A DNA stretch of 64,000 nt from Falciphora oryzae (lineage: Eukaryota > Ascomycota > Sordariomycetes > Magnaporthales > Magnaporthaceae): assembly GCA_000733355.1 (NCBI GenBank), contig JNVV01000083.1, forward strand, positions 60,566-124,565, in the 5' to 3' direction. Position 1 is the stretch's first letter. Each line of letters starts with the position of its first letter. A program made the translations under genes and the position numbers. Shown here one piece after another: positions 55,879 through 64,000 of the stretch. Under the pieces are notes generated by a model, which had not been told where the DNA came from, made no database searches, and saw only the letters and a program-made list of their open reading frames with translations.

Positions 55879-58800
55879 AAAATGAAAAACATACTAGCAA
55901 TAATAAAACCAAATTGAATTCAGTTTGTAAGCTATACATTAAAGTCATATTAAAAGTTAAAACAGTAAATCCTATTAAAATATATAAAGCATAATTTGTA
56001 ACTACACTTGTGTTTAAAGATGAAAGCTTTTTACTTAAAGAAAGAAGCCCCACCTCAAGACCATAAGGTCCTATTAATTCTATACTTCCTTTATCTAAAA
56101 CCTTAGTAGTCTGTCCACCTAAATGTAATACTAAGCTTGTAATATATTTATTGTAAAATAATTCCACTAAAAATCTTTGATTAAAAAAACCAAATAATTT
56201 ATAACCTAATTTAGAGAATTTAAAATTAATAAGATTTTCAGCTAAAAATTCAGATAAAACAATAGCTATAATACTAAAAGATATAGTAAAAATTAAAGGC
56301 AATAATTTAAAAAGCGTAGGAACAGCAAATTCAGTATCTATCGTTATCTCATGAGTAGGATGGATAAATATACTATTGTCTACAAAAAATCCAGTACCTA
56401 AACCAATAAAAATATCTTTAGTAATATAACCAAAAAAAATAGAAAATATAGCTAATAAGACTAAAGGTAAACTTAAGAAAATATCACCTTCATGCGCAAT
56501 ATAATTACTTTTAATATCATAGAATTTATTAGGTCCATTAGGATTTGTTAAGAATGTTAAGTATAAAACTTTTACTGAATATAAAGTAGTAAATATTGCA
56601 CCTATGACTGCGATAACATATACTGCAACACTACTATAAGAATATTGACCAAATGCAGATTCTAATATAAAATCTTTACTGTAAAATCCTGTCATGAAAG
56701 GGAAAGCTACTAAACTTAAGCTAGCGATTAACATAACAGAATATGTTAAAGGTAAATATCTAATCAATCCTCCATATTTTCTGAAATCTTGATTATCATT
56801 AACTGCATGAATAACTGCACCAGCACCTAAGAATAATAATCCTTTATAAAAAGCATGATTTACTAAATGAAATAACGCTAAATTATAAGAAGATAAACCT
56901 ATAGCAATAACCATCATACCTAATTGACTCATAGTAGAATAAGCTATAACTTTTTTAATATCTTGTTGGAATAATCCAATAAGAGAACTAAAAACGGTAG
57001 TAATAGCTCCTAATCATAAACATAAAATTAAAACAGTAGAACTATATTCTAATAAAGGAGATGTACGTATTAATAAGTATACACCAGCTGTAACCATTGT
57101 AGCAGCGTGTATTAAAGCAGAAACGGGAGTAGGACCCTCCATAGCCATAGGTAATCAAACATGTAATCCTACTTGAGAACTTTTAGCCATAGCTCCTATT
57201 AATAAACATATTCCAATTATTGTTACTATGTCTTGATTAATATAAGGAGATAAAGAAAATACAGTAGCGTAATCTAAGTTACCAAAAGATCACAAGATAA
57301 CAAACATACCTATAGTAAATAAACAATCTCCCACTCTATTAGTTAAAAAGGCAGACATAGAGCTTTGATTTGCTGCTATTCTAGTAAATCAAAAACTTAC
57401 TAGAAGATAAGAACAAACTCCTACCAAATCTTTAAAACATATGCATTAAGGTCTAATATTCGCAATACTAGATAGTATCAAAGCAATATAAAATATATAA
57501 ACAAACAAATAAACAGACGTTAAGAGTAAATATTTATATACAATATAGGGAGTTAATGTAACAATAAGAGTTACTATAAACTAAACATGAAAACCTTAAG
57601 AGTTAGCATTTGTTTCCTGTACTCTAATACCTAATTGGATTTACCTAGAGCCTTGGTATATTTATTAAATATAAAGATTCCGACTGTACATTAAGCATCA
57701 TTTCAGACACCTACAGTTGAACCAGTCTGTAGCGATTAATAAAATAACCGACGATCTAAAAGTAAACTCTTTTTTTTTGATCGTTTACAACTGTATCGCT
57801 AGTAGCATTAAAATATATACATTCTATTTTATTATTATCTGATATATTATACTACTAACTATAATTTCACTTATACTTTATAAAACTTTTCTTATATTTT
57901 ATATAACATAGACTCATGCATGTATGGTCCAACAATGTCTTTTAATTTAGTCTCCTGTCGTACAGGTATGTAAATAATTCATTGATCCTGCTTTTTTTCT
58001 TCTAATCTAGTTCTTAAACCAAAATTATTTTTTAAAACAGTTTGAATAAATTCAACTTCTTGTAAAGTAAACGCTCTGGTATGAAGAACGGTTTGATTAT
58101 GAGAAGTTTTTCCTCCATCATCCATGATTCAGTAAGCTAACCCTCTAGCTGTTAACAGTTCATCTAAATTTTTTGGTACTATTTTTACACTGTTGCTGTA
58201 AAATAGATCATGCAAATAATTTAAACAAGGCATAGCTAGAGTTCTAAAATATAAGGATTGAGTTATAATTCCCCTTTTTTTATCATTTCTAGTCAATAAA
58301 GTGGGCTCCATTGCAGTTAAAGGTCCTAATAATTCATGTAGGCTTTTTAAGTATTCACTTTTTTCAGGGTAAGATTGTTCTAATCTAATTCTTGTATTGT
58401 GACTAGGTTTAGCTCTTTCTATAAATCCATCTCCAAGTATTATACCTATTAATGCCTCTTTTTGAATATTAGTTAATACATATTCTTTTTTATACTTAGC
58501 AGAATACTTAATATCTTGAACGCTAGTAGAATAACTTATTATACCTTTCAGTTTAGACTTCTTAAAGAAGTGTGAACTAAAAAGTCCTAAGCCACCTATT
58601 TGCGTACCTTTAATCTGCGCAGTAGCAGCACCAAAATTAAAACTTTTTCTTAAAGCCGGGCCTTTATGATCATCCTGGCGAAGTGTCCATATGGTTAATT
58701 TAGTATGCGGATTTTTTAGAACACTTTCTAGAGAAGAAGGTACATAAGGCCTTATCAAGTTTATAAAAGCATTTAAACTTTTATCTTCAATATAAAAAGC

Positions 58801-61055
58801 TACTTTACCATTATTCTCAAATCTATAATATAAGCCTATATTATACCTATCTTTAAATATTAAAAGTATAAAGTCTAAATCTCCAATATTTATATAAAAC
58901 CTTTGATTATTTACTAAAAACAATTTACCTGGATTATCTAAATATCAAGTAGCAATAACTAAAGGCGATAAATACTCTTTTAAATTTAAGCTTAAAACCT
59001 TAAATTTATCACTATAGAACAATTCATATAGCCAGTTAAACTCTGTTAGATAAAAACTTTCGAATTTTCAATAATAAAGTTTTTTATGTTTTTTAGTATA
59101 TAACGTTTTTAATTTAGGTTTTTTAAATCGACAGAAACCTGCACTAGATAATAAGTTATGGATGTGCATTAAGTACCCTATGTCCTTACTGCATTTTATA
59201 AATATTATTCTAACACCTTTGTTGCTTAACTCTAAGTAAGAATTTCCCATCAAAGATCCTATAACTAAAGAAGTACCGTTATTTAAACCACCGTTTTCAC
59301 ACTGCCTTGCCGACCCGAGCCCGTTAAAGTGAAATAATTTGGGTCTGTAATAGTGAAACCATATAGGGCTATATTGGAAACCCTCTCATCCTACAAATAA
59401 TAATAAATAATTATTAGCTGTTACTAATATGATCATCATAAAAGTAAACAAACTTAAATAACTAAAAAATCTTTGATTGTGCATTGCTGTCAAATTTATC
59501 ATGCAATTAAACCTTAACTTCTACCTTTATTCATCCTTGATTTTATTTTTTGGATTATATTTAATCCTTCACTTGTTAAATGTAAACCATTATTCATTAA
59601 TTGATTGATTTCACATCAATCTAAATAATCATTTAATTTTATACCATCTATAGGATATTTATTAAAAAATGGTATAATTTTTTCATTTATATCACTAAGT
59701 TTTAATATTGTTAAACTTAGTGCTAATTTATCAGGGTATTTGTATATTTTCCCTGTACCTAAATATCTTACTATATTTTCCATTAATTTTAAATCTCTAT
59801 CATGTTGAACTATTCTTAATCTTAATTGAATTCTTTTTCCAATTTTATTACTAGAATTTGTTATTAATGCATCAAAACATCCTTCTCCACTAACAAAACC
59901 TGAAATTCAAAAAGGGTCAGGTATATTTTTTGTATTTATAATAGGTCTTCCTACTGGAATATATCCTTTAAATTCGGTTTTTAATTTATCAGATAAACCT
60001 AAATTCATAGATGCTTTTATATTTACTATATTTAATAATCCTAGTTCTGTTAAATGAGTTTTATTTGTTATTAATTCTACTGCTCGTCTAAATAAGTCTA
60101 AATCTGCAGCTTTTTCACTTATCAATGGATATTTATTAAAATGGATAAGCAATTTTTGTAAATCTTTATTAGAATCTATTGAATATATTACTTTATCTAG
60201 TTTAGGATATTTATGTATTGTTCCAATACCTTCTAAATATTGTTGTAATTTTAATAATAAATTTGAATCTTTTATGTGTAATCCTATTTGAAATTTAGCT
60301 TGAATTCTTCAACCTAATTTTCTAGCTATTTGTTTATCTAATATAATACTAAATGAACCTTCAGCATCTATTAAGCCAGTTCAAAATCAAGGTGAAATTT
60401 TTAAGGTAGAATATTGTTTTTTATTTAATTGGTTAGAAAGGTTTTTGATTTGATAGTTTCTTACGAAACCCATTAGAGTACATCTTAAATGAGTAATACT
60501 ATTACTCATCAATCACCATTTACTCGTTGCTCTTTTACAAACAATATTATAATTTGATTTAGATCCGCGGTTACCTATTTCTTTTTCAATCATCTTATGA
60601 CTTATTACCATACATGAGTGATTAATTCATCCACATAAATTTTTTCAAATTTTGCTTGGTACCAGAAGCTTTAAGGAATTCCCGGAATTTGGTGATTTAC
60701 CCCCACAAATGTGTTTTCCAAGGACACAAAGAGGATCATTACTCATATAACTTATAGAATAAATATGAACTAATGAACTTATTATTAATACAGGTATTAG
60801 CATAGAAGTTGTTAAACTATCAAAATGAAATCCTCAAATAATATTAAATCATTCACTTTCTATTCATCTAAATAAGTTTATTGATACTGGTGTATTATTA
60901 AATCCTACTTCTAAAAACCCAATTATGGCTAAAATTGTTGTGATTATAACACTTAAAGTTGTCACTACTTGAGCCCCACTTACCCCTACTTTTCTACCAA
61001 AAAAACCGGCAACTATAGATCCTAATAAAGGTAAAATTATTATACTTAAATACAT
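55841..61055 (-). CDS. nad5: NADH dehydrogenase subunit 5, three exons
   Basis: Large proton-pumping subunit of complex I. Exons 61055-60732, 59481-59380 and 57424-55841: 670 codons including stop. Conserved [84 protein letters not shown] and [13 protein letters not shown]. The start ATG overlaps the nad4L stop (TAATG). The C-terminal tail after [10 protein letters not shown] is unlike the displaced downstream copy and overlaps a HEG. Confidence 0.94.
57425..59379 (-). mobile_element. Group I intron nad5-i2
   Basis: Between LFVGWEG and VGVCSYLL. Core near the 3' end: AATCGCTACAGACTGGTTC (about 57721-57740) and TAATGTACAGTCGGAATC (about 57677-57696). Confidence 0.85.
57892..59379 (-). CDS. 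Composite LAGLIDADG endonuclease of nad5-i2
   Basis: 496 codons continuous with exon 2, far longer than the usual 250-300. It looks like two units in a row: an N-terminal one ([14 protein letters not shown], then [18 protein letters not shown]) and a complete C-terminal one ([16 protein letters not shown] as motif 1, [11 protein letters not shown] as motif 2). The N-terminal unit has lost its catalytic G-D, so it is probably a fused remnant. Confidence 0.78.
59482..60731 (-). mobile_element. Group I intron nad5-i1
   Basis: Between SYMSNDP and HNQRFF. Core at the 5' side: CCGGGAATTCCTTAAAGC (about 60668-60686), AGGTAACCGCGGATCTAAATC (about 60560-60580), GTAAAAGAGCAACGAGTAAA (about 60518-60538). 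Confidence 0.86.
59514..60473 (-). CDS. LAGLIDADG endonuclease of nad5-i1
   Basis: 319 aa from ATG 60473 ([11 protein letters not shown]) to TAA 59514. Motif 1 [15 protein letters not shown] (about 60390), motif 2 [14 protein letters not shown] (about 59905). Closest in this window to the rns intron enzyme. Confidence 0.88.
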
Positions 61056-62697
61056 TATTTATATTCTATGCTTATACTTCCTCTTCGTTTTACCTCAATA
61101 TTTTCATATTGAGACTGACTATATCTTAAGCCTATTAAAAATAAACCAATTTCCGTTTAGTCGATGAACTGCACACCTTTGAAGGTGATTGGCTGCAGAT
61201 AATCTACATATACAAATCGTTTTTACCATACCATGAGTCATTACCTATGCCGTTAACTATATTACTACGTTAATTTGGTAGATTTGTCTTTAAGACTTTC
61301 CCGCAATTTGAAAATTTAGCTATAAGTGGAATTATAACTAGATAAAGGTTCACTTTATCTTTTTAGATCAAAACCTTAAATTATTCCTTGTTAATTATAG
61401 CTTTCAGCTCTTTAATTCTATTCATTCCTTCATCTGTAAGATGCTCTTTATTATTAATGATAAAGGCAGCTTCTTTAAAATAAATATAATTATTATATTT
61501 AGAACCTTTTATTGGGTATTTTTCAAAAAAAGGTATAATTTTTATAACTATATCATCTATTCTTGACACTACTAATTCACAAACATCACGGTTTTTATAT
61601 TTATTTATTTTACCGCAATTTAAGTAGATTCCTAAATTTTCTAATAATAAAACATCTCTTATATCTTGACTTACAGAAAAACGCACTGAAGCATATTTAC
61701 CTGTTATAAAAATACAAAAATTTGATTCTCCTGTACAAAAACCGGCTATTCATTCTGGTGTAATATTTTCTATAATACTAATAACAATAGGTCTTAGTGT
61801 TCCTAATGTTAAAGGAAAACTTTCTTTTAAAGTCTCAGATAAGCCTCAGTTCAAGGCTGCTTTAATATTAATAATTTTTTGTAATCCTTCAGGAGTGTTA
61901 TGTTTATTATTAAAAATAATAGAACATATTTCTTTAAATAATAAAAAATCCGCATACTTATTCGTGAGAAGAGAATAAGAGTCAAGATGTGATATAATTG
62001 TATATAAATCTTTTATATTAGTAACTCTAAATTCAACTGAATTTCGAATATTAATATTTGAAATATAACCTATATTATTAAAAAAATCTCGGACTGCTAA
62101 TACTAAATCTCTATCTTTTTCATGTAATTTTAATTGAAATCTAGCTTGTATAACTCATCCTAGACGATATCTAGAGTTTTTCAATATAGTTACAACAAAA
62201 GAACCCTCTGCATCGATTAAACCCGTAATAAAAGAAGGACATAATTTATTTACCACCCTTCGGTCCAGCACAGATACGTCTGTACACTTCGGATCGCGAG
62301 AGGCAAGAGGCAAAATTTTTTTTTTACGCTTAACGGAGTCAGCTGATGACTGTTTAGCACTTGTAGAAAAAAATCTTTGCTTACGTAGTGAAAGAAAATT
62401 AGCATGTACATTTTTACGAAAAGCTATAAAATAAGGATATAATTTAGGGGAGGAATTTAATCTGTAAAAAGCTACTAGAATACCCAAACCTATTGCAGAT
62501 TCAGCTCCTGCTATTACTATAATATATATAGCATAAGTTTGTCCGATTATATCATCAATATTAAGTGAACTAACCAATATTAAAAATGTTATAGATAAAA
62601 GCATAATTTCAATTGATATTAACATTAAAATAATATTTTTCCTATTTAATACAAAACCTAAAACTCCTATTAAAAACAATATTATTGTTAGATTCAT
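61055..62697 (-). CDS. nad4L: NADH dehydrogenase subunit 4L, two exons
   Basis: 89 aa. Exons 62697-62459 and 61085-61055. [54 protein letters not shown] | RGSISIEYK. The stop TAA shares its last A with the nad5 ATG, the usual fungal nad4L-nad5 pair. Confidence 0.95.
61086..62458 (-). mobile_element. Group I intron nad4L-i1
   Basis: Between FYRL and RGS. S motif AAGATATAGTCAGTC (about 61101-61116) near the 3' end, with a GATTTGTATATGTAGATTATC core stretch at 61195-61220. HEG fused to exon 1. Confidence 0.85.
61381..62458 (-). CDS. LAGLIDADG endonuclease of nad4L-i1
   Basis: 359 codons in frame with exon 1. Linker with [15 protein letters not shown], motif 1 [14 protein letters not shown] (about 62230), motif 2 [14 protein letters not shown] (about 61745). 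In motif 2 the usual G-E/D-G is G-E-S. Confidence 0.86.
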
Positions 62698-63016
62698 TTT
62701 TTTTTATTTTTAAATTTATAAATAATTGAACTAAATAAGCTAGATATTTAACATAAATTAAATATCAGTAGCCTGTCCCCCTCCTGCATACGAAGTACGC
62801 AGCACAAACTTGTGATTATCTACCATATAATATAACCTCCTTATCAAAACTAGCTAAAAAAGTTAATATACTGAAGTTAAGTAAAAAATGAAAATATAGC
62901 TTTAACTAGCTATACTCCCACTTGCTAACAGGCTAGGCAGCAGCGAAATAAAACCAGCCCAACCTGAAGTAAGCTAGGCAATAAAAAAAAAAATAAAGGT
63001 AAAGGAAATATATTTA
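62698..63016. other. Spacer upstream of nad4L
   Basis: AT-rich, with a cctgcatacgaagtacgcagc element (62783-62803) and a T-rich run next to the nad4L start. No gene seen. Confidence 0.5.
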
Positions 63017-64000
63017 TTATGTTTTAGGTATAAAACTATCATATTTACTTTTTTCTTTTTTTTTTCTTTCTTCTATTGTCTTCCTCTGTTTCAGTATCAG
63101 CTGTATTTTCAATTAATTCAGTCTGTTCTTTAGCTCTCTTAAGTCTTAAAAGTCTTTTGGCTTCGGCTAGAGAAGCCAGATCCTTAGTCTTATGATAAGA
63201 GGCTCTTTTATGCTCTCTATCTTTTTCTCTATTTTTCCTTTTTCATTCTTTATCTCTTTCAGCTTTCTTTTTTTTACTTAATTCTTTCTTCTTTTCCCGC
63301 TCAAGTTTTTTTGTTTCAGAATCACGTTTGTCATTTCTCATATCTAGAATGTGTTTTTTAGCTTTTTCAGGGTTATTTAGTCTTCAAAGTTTTTGTTTCT
63401 CAGCTTTCAACTTTCTTTTATCTAGTTCTAGTTTATTATTATCAACTTGAGGTACATTAATTTGATCATATTCTGACAAGAATTGTTCATTAACAGAAGA
63501 TAAATCACTATCACTACTAGATAACGGAACAGATTCTTCTATTAATCTTGATCCTACATTTATATCCATTAATTCACTTTCTTTAGTATTAGAACCAGTA
63601 TTAAGTAAAGCACCCATTCTAGAAGATTCTCCGTTGTAGTTCATAGAATATTCACTGGACGACTCTTCTTCTTCTTCTAAAACAAACTCTGAACCTGAGG
63701 ACATATGGTATTCACTAGGCGACTCTTCATTATATTCTGAAACAACTGAACCTGAGGGCATATAATCAACAGAATCTCCTCCGTCGGGTGAACCAACTGC
63801 GGCAGCATTATCATGTAAAACAAGCTCTGAACCTGAGGGCATATCATCAACAGAATCTCCGAGAAATTCATGTGAATCTGCTGCTGCTACTGCAGCATTA
63901 TCATGTAAAACAAGCTCTGAACCTGGTATATTAGAATCATAACGATCAGATTCTATTGATCCTTGTCTATATAATTCTTCATTATTACTTTCAGTGTCTA
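63017..64000 (-). CDS. Unknown acidic-repeat and Lys/Glu-rich protein, 5' end beyond the window
   Basis: At least 327 codons open to TAA 63019-63017 (one TGA-Trp). The N-terminal part has degenerate repeats of the form P-S-G-S-E-L-V-L-H-D-N-A-A (about 63930, 63830) and acidic Ser-rich variants (EEEEESSSEYS). The C-terminal 150 residues are Lys/Arg/Glu-rich (KRKLKAEKQKLWRLNNPEKA, KNREKDREHKRASYHKTKD) like a charged helix. Not a recognised mitochondrial gene; possibly plasmid-derived or an expressed unknown. Confidence 0.6.

Overview
The window is part of a large, intron-rich fungal mitochondrial genome. Evidence: AT-rich sequence, standard mitochondrial genes (cox1, cox2, cox3, nad1, nad4, nad4L, nad5, atp8, rns, eight tRNAs), group I introns carrying LAGLIDADG and GIY-YIG homing endonuclease genes (HEGs), a plasmid-type family B DNA polymerase, and UGA read as tryptophan (genetic code 4) in every gene. 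A filamentous fungus is certain. A basidiomycete is plausible from the gene set and the dpo, but I cannot prove it.

All genes lie on the minus strand except the dpo. In transcription order (right to left): an acidic, repetitive ORF cut by the right edge; nad4L and nad5 overlapping by one base (TAATG); atp8; trnR(ACG); cox2 (5 exons); orf160 behind an exact copy of the nad1 leader; trnC(GCA); cox1, about 24 kb with 15 exons (551 codons) and at least 14 introns; nad1; nad4; an odd trnD(GUC); the dpo pseudogene (+ strand); rns with one intron; a trnY-trnN-trnG-trnK-trnW cluster; and cox3, whose last exon runs off the left edge.

Exon joins were worked out by hand from protein conservation, with two group I rules as a check: the 5' exon ends in U and the intron ends in G. 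With these joins the host frames close and the HEGs fused to upstream exons are open to their stop codons. Two kinds of intron recur. One has its HEG fused in frame to the upstream exon and P/Q/R/S core motifs such as AAGATATAGTCC. The other has its core near the 5' end (GGGGAAGCCCTAAAGC, GTAAAAGAGCAACGAGTA) with the HEG downstream.

The most unusual points: (1) cox1 and nad5 both have a duplicated 3' end, an intact C-terminus followed by a HEG and then a diverged, displaced second copy, as if a HEG carried in a new gene end; (2) three introns have two 3' splice sites flanking a HEG module that is in frame with a copy of the downstream exon start; (3) a predicted 3-nt cox1 exon encodes a CuB-ligand histidine; (4) an intron sits inside a HEG and its removal restores a 319-aa frame; (5) a trnD has 12 extra bases exactly at the 37/38 tRNA-intron position; (6) the nad1 leader is duplicated upstream of an unknown ORF; (7) short palindromic repeats (gctacgaagtaagc type) and two G13 runs have inserted into dpo, HEGs, rns and spacers; (8) non-HEG proteins lie inside cox1 introns; (9) R-x-(Y/F)-(S/T) sites, like matrix-peptidase sites, recur in front of HEG domains.
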